NCBI RefSeq assembly: GCF_000403845.2
Contig: NZ_KE159567.1
Location: 237,081-301,080, forward strand
Direction: 5' to 3'
Source: Eubacterium sp. 14-2
Lineage (GTDB): Bacteria; Bacillota; Clostridia; Lachnospirales; Lachnospiraceae
Length of the DNA: 64,000 nt
Shown here: in pieces, positions 16,782 through 24,158 of the stretch
How the letters are laid out: every line of letters starts with the position of its first letter
Position numbering within the stretch: position 1 is the first letter of the stretch
The notes under the pieces: model-generated
The model's input: only the letters and a program-made list of their open reading frames with translations
What the model was told of the DNA's origin: nothing
The model's database searches: none
Made by a program: the position numbers and the translations under genes

Positions 16782-16810
16782 ATTATAGCATATCTCACGC
16801 TGAACAGCAA
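16782..16810 (-). promoter_or_regulatory. Promoter of the holin-like toxin
   Basis: TTGCTG and TATAAT lie 17 bases apart on the minus strand, about 70 bases before the toxin ATG. Confidence 0.65.
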
Positions 16811-16915
16811 TCTGCTTTTTTCTACTCTTTGGATTTCTCCGTAAATACTTCCCCCATTAACAACAATAAAATATTCGGGTGCATTTTTGAAATATAATAC
16901 AGGAAGGAGAGGCAA

Positions 16916-17221
16916 ATGAATAAGTTGATACAGGATTTAATTGAAAAAGGCATGGGGAATTTCATGGACAGGAGCAGGGATGCTTTAGCGTGGACAGATG
17001 AAACCTATCTGAATGACATCAAAGATGAAAATGAACTGGCACAGCGCTATGAAAACCTTGACTTAACCAAAGCACAGAGAAAGGTAATCAATGATTATAT
17101 GGCGTGTGCAACAACAGTCAATCACCGTTATGCCGATATTTCGTATATGTGCGGCATTAAGGATACGGTCATCATACTCGTTTCACTGGGGCTGATAAAA
17201 GGCGTTGAAGCTGAAGAATAA
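16916..17221 (+). CDS. Hypothetical element protein, 101 residues
   Basis: I do not recognise this family. The protein is soluble and mostly helical, starting MNKLIQDLIEKGMGNFMDRS and containing LTKAQRKVINDYMACATTVNHRYADISYMCG. GGAGAGG stands before the ATG. The last part, DTVIILVSLGLIKGVEAEE, is hydrophobic. It opens a series of small plus-strand genes that look like element housekeeping genes. Confidence 0.75.
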   Translation: MNKLIQDLIEKGMGNFMDRSRDALAWTDETYLNDIKDENELAQRYENLDLTKAQRKVINDYMACATTVNHRYADISYMCGIKDTVIILVSLGLIKGVEAEE

Positions 17222-17321
17222 TATATGCCATATGCCCTTAAAAAACGACTTTAGAGCCAGTCGTAAAAACAGGCTCTTTTTTGCTGCCGGAAAATATATC
17301 AGATGAAAGGGGAAGTCAATC

Positions 17322-17885
17322 ATGGCGGAATTATGTGATTTAGTGGAAGTAGTGGAAAACAACATGGAATGCGTGGTATTGAAAGTGAAGAAGGGCGCAG
17401 GGATGCAGCTTATACATATGGGATGTTTTGACAGGGACGAAACCATGTTCAGGCTGACGAAGGGGAGCAGCCATACCTGCACCATGTTCCGTGACGGGAG
17501 GAAGCCCGTTTCATGGAGCTGGGGAGAATCAGGGCATACGCTGGTATGTGATTCCCTATATAAATGCGGTGATATGGTAAAAAGATGTATTTCCGATGAT
17601 TTCGGCATTTATATGGGAAAGGACGCAATGAAGAGAATGCAGACGCTCCATGTCAGGTCATTAGAGGACATGAAAGGCAGAAAAGAGCATTACAAGCTGA
17701 TGTGGTGGGAACACGGCGAGGCCGTCTGCATCCATAAGAACGGAGAGTACCACATATGGGTAATGGGGCTGGAAAAGGCAAAGGAATATGTCAGCGGGAA
17801 GATTGCCGTTGAACACATATCGGATATATACCGTTCTCCGCAGACCGGATGCTATATCATGGATATAAAAGGCGCAAGAAAATAG
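17322..17885 (+). CDS. Hypothetical protein, 187 residues
   Basis: No recognised domain. The start has GAAAGGGGAAG upstream. The protein is soluble with an N-terminal AELCDLVEVVENNMECVVL and several aromatic-rich segments (HVRSLEDMKGRKEHYKLMWW, EHGEAVCIHKNGEYHIWVMG) that suggest a beta-rich fold. A hairpin with AAAGTCG-like arms lies in the gap before it. It is part of the small-gene cluster 16916-18650. Confidence 0.7.
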   Translation: MAELCDLVEVVENNMECVVLKVKKGAGMQLIHMGCFDRDETMFRLTKGSSHTCTMFRDGRKPVSWSWGESGHTLVCDSLYKCGDMVKRCISDDFGIYMGKDAMKRMQTLHVRSLEDMKGRKEHYKLMWWEHGEAVCIHKNGEYHIWVMGLEKAKEYVSGKIAVEHISDIYRSPQTGCYIMDIKGARK

Positions 17886-17924
17886 ATTCTAAAGTCAGGA
17901 ATATAGCGAAAGGAGCAACCAGGA

Positions 17925-18116
17925 ATGGCAGATTACAAGATTTTATATTATGAAATCTATGAGTTTCCGCAATGCCCAGCAGACAGCGGCAGATACTATG
18001 GTAAAACCCCGGTATTGGAGCAGGCGGAAACTGTTATCAGAAACGCAAAGGAAAATGGCAAACTGCTTTTTATGAAAGCAGTTTGCAGTGACGGAAAGAA
18101 ACGGTTTATGTTATGA
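17925..18116 (+). CDS. Hypothetical small protein, 63 residues
   Basis: The ATG follows GAAAGGAGCAACC. The peptide reads MADYKILYYEIYEFPQCPAD and ends in basic residues. There are no membrane helices. The family is not recognised; its position within a tight run of small genes supports real coding. Confidence 0.65.
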   Translation: MADYKILYYEIYEFPQCPADSGRYYGKTPVLEQAETVIRNAKENGKLLFMKAVCSDGKKRFML

Positions 18117-18138
18117 CCGTAACAAAAGGAGCTGACGC

Positions 18139-18369
18139 ATGGAACAAACAATCAGGGAGATAATCGCACAGGCAGACAATGAAAGAAATTTTGATTTAAT
18201 CCGCTGGGTAAAAGACATTCTGGATGAGTTTGCATCCGCCCATAACTGCCCTCCAGACTGGCGACTTATCGGGGCGGGACTTGTAGGGGAGTACACAGCA
18301 GATTCATGGGTGTATGAAAATCTGGAACTGTATAATTTTGTGGAAATCCCGGAAGGAGGCGAAGAATAA
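18139..18369 (+). CDS. Hypothetical small protein, 76 residues
   Basis: AAAGGAGCTGAC precedes the ATG. The acidic helical peptide (MEQTIREIIAQADNERNFDL, then IRWVKDILDEFASAH) ends EIPEGGEE. It is followed after two bases by the next gene, indicating an operon. The function is unknown. Confidence 0.65.
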   Translation: MEQTIREIIAQADNERNFDLIRWVKDILDEFASAHNCPPDWRLIGAGLVGEYTADSWVYENLELYNFVEIPEGGEE

Positions 18370-18371
18370 AT

Positions 18372-18650
18372 ATGAAGACCGGATTATTAGAAGTTATGGA
18401 ACAGGTGAGGATTTACTTCAAAGAGAATCTTCCCAAGTACACTGTCCTGAAAATCAGAAAGAAATCGTACCATCCTGACGATTCCCATCTTTACATGGTA
18501 GCAGCTGAAAAAGACGATGGCACATACGCTGTCTGGACATGCTGGAACCAGAAGCTGAAAAGCCTGAACCATGGGCATTATGGCTTACAGAGCAAAGAAG
18601 ACTGCGAAAAGGTAATGGATGAGTTTTATTACAGCGGAGATTCTGGATAA
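18372..18650 (+). CDS. Hypothetical protein, 92 residues
   Basis: It starts two bases after the previous stop, with GGAGGCGAAG as ribosome site. It is soluble, with Trp/His-rich central part (DDGTYAVWTCWNQKLKSLNH). The family is not recognised. It is the last gene before the iteron region. Confidence 0.65.
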   Translation: MKTGLLEVMEQVRIYFKENLPKYTVLKIRKKSYHPDDSHLYMVAAEKDDGTYAVWTCWNQKLKSLNHGHYGLQSKEDCEKVMDEFYYSGDSG

Positions 18651-18653
18651 AGT

Positions 18654-18917
18654 GTAAGAAAGTTTGTAGGAAAATTTGTAAGAAAGTACAGGAATGGCAT
18701 ACAGAAAAAGCCTGGTTTATGAGGGTTTTTAGCAGGTGTAAGAAAGTGTAGAAATGCCTGCTTTAAAACCCAATACAGGCAAGGGTTTTAAAGGGCGTAA
18801 GAATGTATGAAAGTTTTTCCAACCCTTATATATATAAAAAATATACATATACACATATATTATATACATATATATTTTTTTCTATAATTGACTTAAAAAA
18901 CTTTCATACATTCTTAC
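18654..18917 (+). repeat. Iteron cluster and AT-rich dyad, candidate replication or control region
   Basis: GTAAGAAAGT occurs at 18654-18663, 18678-18687 and 18738-18747. A longer unit, GTAAGAATGTATGAAAG plus T-run, lies at 18797-18818 and recurs as an exact 22-bp inverted copy at 18896-18917. The 77 bases between the arms are almost pure A/T with TATATA runs. Further inverted units lie beyond the IS at 21538-21585. Iterons beside an AT-rich segment resemble a plasmid-type origin; no initiator gene is seen nearby. Confidence 0.6.
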
Positions 18918-19084
18918 AAGGTGAATAATCCGGGTGGTTTTGAGCCACCTGTCCGGTCGAAGTGAGCCACCGTTCCGTTTTTGAGTGAGCCACTATTCCG
19001 GCATCATTGAGCCACACTCTTGATCTGATTAGAATGAATGTATGCGCAGAAATGCGTAAATTCATTTTAAGGAGGGTCAAGATT

Positions 19085-20632
19085 ATGACCAAGTATCGAG
19101 AAATCCTAAGATTGAAAGGCTTAGGATTCAGCGAGCGGAACATCGCACTATCTGTTCCATGTTCGCGCAACACCGTCTCCAAGGTGCTTAAATGCGCTAA
19201 GGAACGCGGGATTTCATGGCCGCTTTCAGACAGCACGACTGATGGGGATTTAGAAAAGCTGTTATCTCCATCCGCACCAGCGGTCACTTCAAAGCGGATG
19301 CCTGATTTTGCCTACATCCGCAAGGAACTCTTAAAGAACGGCGTTTCCAAGAAGCTCCTGTGGACGGAATACATGGAGGACTGCCGCCAGGCCGGTGACG
19401 AACCGCTCATGTATTCGCAGTTCTGCTATTACATCCAGCAGGACGAAAACAAACGCCGTGCCACCATGCATATCAACCGCAAACCTGCGGAGCAGGTGGA
19501 GGTTGACTGGGCTGGCGATACCGCCGAACTGATCGATCCTTATACCGGAGAGACCGTACCTGTGTATATCTTTGTCGGCGTGATGACATACAGCCAGTAT
19601 GCGTATGTGGAAGCGTTCTCCGATGAGAAACAGCAGTCATGGATTGATGCCCATGTCCACATGTATGAGTATTTCGGCGGCGTTGCAAAGATTCTTGTGC
19701 CGGATAACTGCAAGACAGCGGTCATCCATAACGGCGGCTGGAAAGACCAGAGGATCAACACCGTTTACCATGAGATGGCCGAGCACTATGGCACGGCAAT
19801 CATTCCTGCCCGCGTCAGGACGCCGAAGGATAAGCCGAATGCCGAGAGCACTGTGGGAAACATCTCCACATGGATCACAGCCGCCCTGCGTAAAGAGCAG
19901 TTCTTCACGATTGCGGAATTGAATGCCGCGATCAGAGTAAAGCTGGAAGAGTTTAACAACCGCCCTTTCCAAAAGAAAGAAGGCTGCCGGTATGAACTCT
20001 TCCGCGACGAAGAACTGCCATTGCTGGCGCCATTACCTGCAGCCCGTTATGAACTGGCGGAGTGGAAACAAGCCACCGTTCAGTTCAATTATCACATATC
20101 CGTTGATGGAATGCTATACTCAATTCCATACGAATACATCGGAAAAAAGGTCGATGTGCGGATAACGGGCACAGTCATCGAGGTTTTCCATAACCAGAAC
20201 CGTATCGCCTCCCACAGGCGCTTATACGGTCGTAAAAATCAATACAGCACCGTCACGGAACATATGCCGAAGGATCATCAGCACTATCTTGAATGGAACG
20301 GCGACCGTTTCCGTAACTGGGCGGAAAGAATAGGTGAAAACACCGCAAAAGTCATAGATGCAGTTCTCCGATCCAAACGGGTGGAACAGCAGTCCTACAG
20401 AGCCTGTATGGGGCTGTTAAAACTCGCAGACAAGTATTCCCCGGCAAAGCTGGAGGAAGCCTGCAAAGCAGCCCTTTCATACACCCCAGGTCCCAGCTAT
20501 AAGAGCATCAGCAACATGCTGGCGGCATCAAAAGCAGAAGGCTCTGATACAACAGACAGCACTGTCCGTAACAATAACAACACCCACGGCATTACAAGAG
20601 GTGCCGGATACTATAGGAGGACGAAATCATGA
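19085..20632 (+). CDS. istA: IS21-family transposase IstA
   Basis: The start at 19085 (MTKYREILRLKG) has AGGAGGGTC upstream, giving 515 residues; upstream in-frame codons lie in the IS end. An N-terminal helix-turn-helix (GFSERNIALSVPCSRNTVSK) is followed by the DDE integrase core. First Asp is in VEVDWAGDTAELID, second in ILVPDNCKTAV and Glu in PNAESTVGN. A C-terminal beta-barrel begins near FNYHISVDGMLYSIPYEYIG. It overlaps istB by four bases. The protein appears intact. Confidence 0.92.
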   Translation: MTKYREILRLKGLGFSERNIALSVPCSRNTVSKVLKCAKERGISWPLSDSTTDGDLEKLLSPSAPAVTSKRMPDFAYIRKELLKNGVSKKLLWTEYMEDCRQAGDEPLMYSQFCYYIQQDENKRRATMHINRKPAEQVEVDWAGDTAELIDPYTGETVPVYIFVGVMTYSQYAYVEAFSDEKQQSWIDAHVHMYEYFGGVAKILVPDNCKTAVIHNGGWKDQRINTVYHEMAEHYGTAIIPARVRTPKDKPNAESTVGNISTWITAALRKEQFFTIAELNAAIRVKLEEFNNRPFQKKEGCRYELFRDEELPLLAPLPAARYELAEWKQATVQFNYHISVDGMLYSIPYEYIGKKVDVRITGTVIEVFHNQNRIASHRRLYGRKNQYSTVTEHMPKDHQHYLEWNGDRFRNWAERIGENTAKVIDAVLRSKRVEQQSYRACMGLLKLADKYSPAKLEEACKAALSYTPGPSYKSISNMLAASKAEGSDTTDSTVRNNNNTHGITRGAGYYRRTKS

Positions 20633-21405
20633 CCAATCAGGCAACTATTGATAAGCTTATTGAAATGCGGCTTACCACTATGGCGGATGCATTCCGCTCA
20701 CAGACAATGGATCCCTCAATGAAAGGGATTCCCTTTGAAGACCGGTTCGGGCTGCTCGTTGATGTGGAGTACAGCAGCCGGAAGAACAACCGCCTCAAAA
20801 GGCTGATCCACAACGCTGAGTTCGACCAGCCATCCGCAAGCATCGCTGACATTGATTATTCATCAGGGCGTAAGCTGAACAAGGCACTGATCAAACGGCT
20901 GTCAGGCTGTGAATACATCTCTGACTGCCGCAACATCTTCATCACCGGAGCGACCGGAAGCGGCAAGAGCTATCTTGCCTGCGCCCTGGGCATGGAAGCA
21001 TGTAAGCGCTATTACAACACAAAGTATGTACGGCTTCCCGATCTTCTCCTTGACCTTAAGACCGCACGTGAGAATAACTGCTACAGGAAAACGATGGCAA
21101 AATACGCCAATCCCATCCTCCTCATCCTTGACGAGTGGCTGCTGATAAAGCCTACAGAGGAGGAACAGAAGGACATCTTTGAACTCCTGCACTGCCGGAG
21201 GAAGAGATCCTCCACCATCTTCTGCTCACAATATCAACGAGACGGATGGTATGAGCAGCTCGGAGGGGACGCCTCCCCACTCGCGGATGCGATCCTTGAC
21301 CGTATCGTACACGATGCCTACATGATAGACATCATCCCCGTCGATCCATCAAAGGATATCTCCATGCGGGAAGTATATGGGCTGAAAGAATCTGACTGTA
21401 TGTAA
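20629..21405 (+). CDS. istB: IS21-family helper ATPase IstB
   Basis: This 258-residue AAA+ ATPase has Walker A GATGSGKSYLA and Walker B PILLILDEW. It loads IstA on target DNA. Its ATGA overlap with istA indicates coupled translation. Full length and intact. Confidence 0.92.
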   Translation: MTNQATIDKLIEMRLTTMADAFRSQTMDPSMKGIPFEDRFGLLVDVEYSSRKNNRLKRLIHNAEFDQPSASIADIDYSSGRKLNKALIKRLSGCEYISDCRNIFITGATGSGKSYLACALGMEACKRYYNTKYVRLPDLLLDLKTARENNCYRKTMAKYANPILLILDEWLLIKPTEEEQKDIFELLHCRRKRSSTIFCSQYQRDGWYEQLGGDASPLADAILDRIVHDAYMIDIIPVDPSKDISMREVYGLKESDCM

Positions 21406-21537
21406 TTGTAAAGGTACAAACTTACCAGTGGCTCACGCTTGTCCGGACAGGTGGCTCACGCCACACCGGACAGGCGGCTCCGCCGCATCGGAATATTCAC
21501 AAGGGTGTGTTTCTCTTGATTTATAAGGCTTTTTGGC

Positions 21538-21585
21538 GTATGAAAGTATGTTTTAAGAGTCTTACAAACTTTCATACTTTCTTAC
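21538..21585 (+). repeat. Iteron units right of the IS21 element
   Basis: GTATGAAAGTATG (21538-21550) and the inverse CTTTCATACTTTCTTAC (21569-21585) repeat the unit seen at 18797. This shows that the IS interrupted a once continuous repeat region. Confidence 0.6.
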
Positions 21586-21793
21586 ATTTTCTTCTGTATG
21601 GTTCTGTAAGGAATCCCTCTTCTGTATGTCTGAAAAATGAATCGGAAATCCTGCTTTTTTATTTGTATAAAGCAATATGAAAAGGGTGTATTATTCGATG
21701 CATACATAAAAGCATTGCTGCGCAGTTTGCAATTCAAATGCTGCCATATTAAGCTGTCCGCATAAAGATTACAGGGGGGATGATGGTTGCCTT

Positions 21794-21874
21794 ACTGTCC
21801 TATCAGGCGTAGTTGCTGTCCTGTAAAAAGGCGATAGGACAGTGGATAGGACAGTAAGCCATCAATAGGACGGT
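21794..21874. repeat. ATAGGACAGT repeat cluster
   Basis: ATAGGACAGT occurs at 21834-21843 and 21846-21855, ATAGGACGGT at 21865-21874 and the inverse ACTGTCCTAT at 21794-21803. The cluster looks like binding sites for an element-encoded initiator, relaxosome or regulator protein. The remaining bases 21586-21940 hold no gene I can support. Confidence 0.55.
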
Positions 21875-21944
21875 AGACTCTTCTCTTCTTTTGTATCCTG
21901 ATATATAAATCCCAGCTGCTTTTCATTAGATTTTTTATTGTATA

Positions 21945-22066
21945 TTGAAAATCAAAACAGCATATGCTATAATGCCAATAGGCTAAAAGAAACGATAAGT
22001 CCATGTGGACGAAGAAACGAATCCCCGAACCGTATTGCAGTACAGTCCGGGGATTCTTCTTTTCTT
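21945..22066 (+). ncRNA. Antisense antitoxin RNA of an Fst-like toxin, with promoter
   Basis: TTGAAA (21945-21950), a 17-base spacer and TATAAT (21968-21973) start an RNA near 21980. It ends at the stem GAATCCCC (22019-22026) / GGGGATTC (22049-22056) plus a T-rich tail. Bases 21985-22010 repeat, in the same orientation, the DNA over the toxin start (22174-22200; about 24 of 27 positions, one indel). The RNA is therefore complementary to the toxin's start region and would block translation. Toxin and antitoxin RNAs converge on the same hairpin. Confidence 0.75.
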
Positions 22067-22092
22067 TTTATAGTGGCAAAGCACCCACTAGG

Positions 22093-22194
22093 CTATTTGT
22101 TGTCCTTATGGTCTTTACTGTCCAGCCATTTGCAGACGAGATGGCTAATCACGCCAGCCGCAACAGCAATAATAAAAGAAACGATAACTTCCAT
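22093..22194 (-). CDS. Fst-like type I toxin peptide, 33 residues
   Basis: MEVIVSFIIAVAAGVISHLV followed by CKWLDSKDHKDNK is a single membrane helix with a charged tail, the layout of Fst/TxpA-type toxins. GGAGGAGGTG precedes the ATG. An extended -10 (TGATATAAT, -10 box at 22246-22241) lies about 50 bases upstream. The antisense RNA carries a copy of the start-codon region. It is too short to be found by ordinary gene calling. Confidence 0.75.
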   Translation of the reverse strand: MEVIVSFIIAVAAGVISHLVCKWLDSKDHKDNK

Positions 22195-22402
22195 GTGAAC
22201 ACCTCCTCCCGTTGCCAGGTATTGGTAGGACAACATGGAAATTATATCACAGCTTTGAGCATAATTCGATTTCTATTTTCAGATTCTTTCTTTTTTGACA
22301 CTTCTTCCAGTCCCCGTAGGAAAATATATTTTAAGTCCCTCACAACTTTTCCGACATTCTTGTACTTCTCTTCTTCTGTATGCTATGGCACATACGGTTT
22401 AC

Positions 22403-22440
22403 ATATCCATCCACAGATTGCAAATGGCTTTTTTATGTAT
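22403..22440. repeat. About 38-bp direct repeat, copy 1, flanking the kinase gene
   Basis: The sequence contains TATCCATCCACAGATTGC and TTTTTTATGTAT. A near copy lies at 24121-24158, the two enclosing the protein-kinase gene. Confidence 0.65.
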
Positions 22441-22547
22441 AACAGTTTGACGAACCAAAAGTTGTCAATCGGTCAGTTTGCATACCATAATGCAATAATA
22501 CTTTATTTCTTATATATATCGTATGCTGATTACCTTTTATAGAAAAA

Positions 22548-24044
22548 TTAGTTAAATGGCAATTCTTCCTCAAGTTGGTCTGCTTGCGATTTTTCTTTTA
22601 TAATAAGACAAACATTTTTAATAAAAAGTAATTTCATGCTATCGGGTAATATAATATAAAAATCATACATTGAAATAAATAGTGATTTGTCCAAATCAAA
22701 TGTAAGATTTTTTTGATAGGTAACTTTTTTCAGATGGGGCAGTCTGAATAATAAAGTTAGTAAATTAATTGTGCTTTGGAAAGTAGAACTTTCGATGATA
22801 TCTTTTAAATCTACTTCTATCCATTTTTTAATTATGTCATTTGTAGGTAAATTTCCAAAAGAAAAATGTAATTCTATACCACGTTTGATGATATCTCGAA
22901 AGCTATCCAAGGAATAAAAGTTTTCTTTTTTTTCGCAGGTATTTGTAACAAGATAGTTTTTTAATTCTTGAGCGTTTTTAAATCGTTGTTCTGCTTTTTC
23001 AGATAAACATATTCTTGTTCCTTCTTTTAATTTATCGTTGCAATTTGATGTTTCCAAATTATTAATGTCAAATGTATTATCAAACAATTTTCCAGTAATG
23101 ATTGTATAAAGGATTGCACCTATACAATATACTTCGGTATAAGAAGTGTATTGTTCGCGCGGAAGGACAAATTTTCTTTGAATATCATTATAACTTGTAT
23201 CATAGTTAGTATCATCATTTAAGTTCTTGGCAAAACCAAAATCAAGTATTTTTATGTCATTATTACTTGTCACCATGACATTTGAATAACTTATATCTCT
23301 ATGCAAATCTGTTTTTGAATGAATGTATGCCATAGCATCAACATATTGCATACATAATTTTTCTATGAGAGATTTTTCTAAAGGAAACTTCTCTATTATA
23401 AAATCAGATAACCGATTTCCTGAGATAAATTCCATTTTTATGTAAGCACTTTCATCTCCAAGAAAACCATAATCATAGGCTCTAACGATATGCGGATGGG
23501 CATAACTGAGCAATTTTTTCCCTTCACGTAGAAATCTTTTTTTCATAATTTCAGGCTCGCTTGTTTGAAAGACACTTGGTTGATAAATTTTATAGGCAAC
23601 CAGTTCTTCTTTATTTTCATCATAATATTGGTATACTTCTCCAAAGCCTCCGTTACCAATATTATTGTTTGTACGGTCAATTTTAACTGTATTGGAAATA
23701 ATTATTTCTTCGTCTGTCAGTAATGATTGGGAAGAAACAGGGGTAATATCGCTTTTGGCAATAATTTCCAAAGAAGTAATAATATAATCATCTTGCGTTC
23801 CGTGTACGCTATAACATAGTGAATATAAATTTTGTTTATATTTTTCTAATTCTTTTTTATCTTCAGATGCACAGAAGATAACAAGATTACGCTGATAGGT
23901 ATTCCACTGTATTCGAGTGTAACTGGAACTATCGTTAAATCTAAATTGTGTATGTTGTAAAATTTGAAAACATAAAGGTGAAAAGGTATTATCTCCTTTT
24001 ACATTAGCAAGGATATCTTGTTTTAAATCATCTGCACTATACAT
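22548..24044 (-). CDS. Eukaryotic-type Ser/Thr protein kinase with unknown N- and C-terminal domains
   Basis: The 498-residue protein has a kinase domain from about 126 to 365. It shows glycine loop IGNGGFGEVY (129-138), ATP lysine K152 in VAYKIYQ, helix-C glutamate near E174, catalytic HRD 248-250 with N255 and metal-binding DFG 268-270. It therefore looks catalytically complete. The first 110 and last 125 residues match nothing I know and no membrane helix is present, unlike PknB/PrkC. The gene is strongly AT-rich compared with its neighbours. It lies opposite to the element genes and downstream of the PLD-like gene. A defence or abortive-infection role is an inference from this cargo position. 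Confidence 0.85.
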   Translation of the reverse strand: MYSADDLKQDILANVKGDNTFSPLCFQILQHTQFRFNDSSSYTRIQWNTYQRNLVIFCASEDKKELEKYKQNLYSLCYSVHGTQDDYIITSLEIIAKSDITPVSSQSLLTDEEIIISNTVKIDRTNNNIGNGGFGEVYQYYDENKEELVAYKIYQPSVFQTSEPEIMKKRFLREGKKLLSYAHPHIVRAYDYGFLGDESAYIKMEFISGNRLSDFIIEKFPLEKSLIEKLCMQYVDAMAYIHSKTDLHRDISYSNVMVTSNNDIKILDFGFAKNLNDDTNYDTSYNDIQRKFVLPREQYTSYTEVYCIGAILYTIITGKLFDNTFDINNLETSNCNDKLKEGTRICLSEKAEQRFKNAQELKNYLVTNTCEKKENFYSLDSFRDIIKRGIELHFSFGNLPTNDIIKKWIEVDLKDIIESSTFQSTINLLTLLFRLPHLKKVTYQKNLTFDLDKSLFISMYDFYIILPDSMKLLFIKNVCLIIKEKSQADQLEEELPFN

Positions 24045-24120
24045 TATAATCCTCCATTAATTTTATAGTAATTTTAGTCATGTCCTTTTTCACAATTATT
24101 TAATGATATATACAGGGATA

Positions 24121-24158
24121 TGTATCCATTCACAGATTGCGGATGTTTTTTTATGTAT
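24121..24158. repeat. About 38-bp direct repeat, copy 2
   Basis: This near copy of 22403-22440 overlaps the 3' end of the PLD-like gene, just upstream of the kinase gene. The pair may be remnants of a duplication or of insertion of the kinase gene. Confidence 0.65.

Larger units (their letters stand above)
18922..21499 (+). mobile_element. IS21-family insertion sequence, complete, with 5-bp target duplication
   Basis: The ends are TGAATAATCCG (left) and its near-perfect inverse CGGAATATTCA (right). They are flanked by the direct repeat CAAGG at 18917-18921 and 21500-21504. Several TGAGCCAC units sit inside both ends, as expected for multiple IstA binding sites. The element carries istA and istB and has split the iteron region. 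Confidence 0.92.

Noticed and set aside
18826-18890. TATATA-rich stretch as a microsatellite
   Set aside because: It is irregular and flanked by an exact 22-bp inverted repeat, so an origin or control region explains it better.
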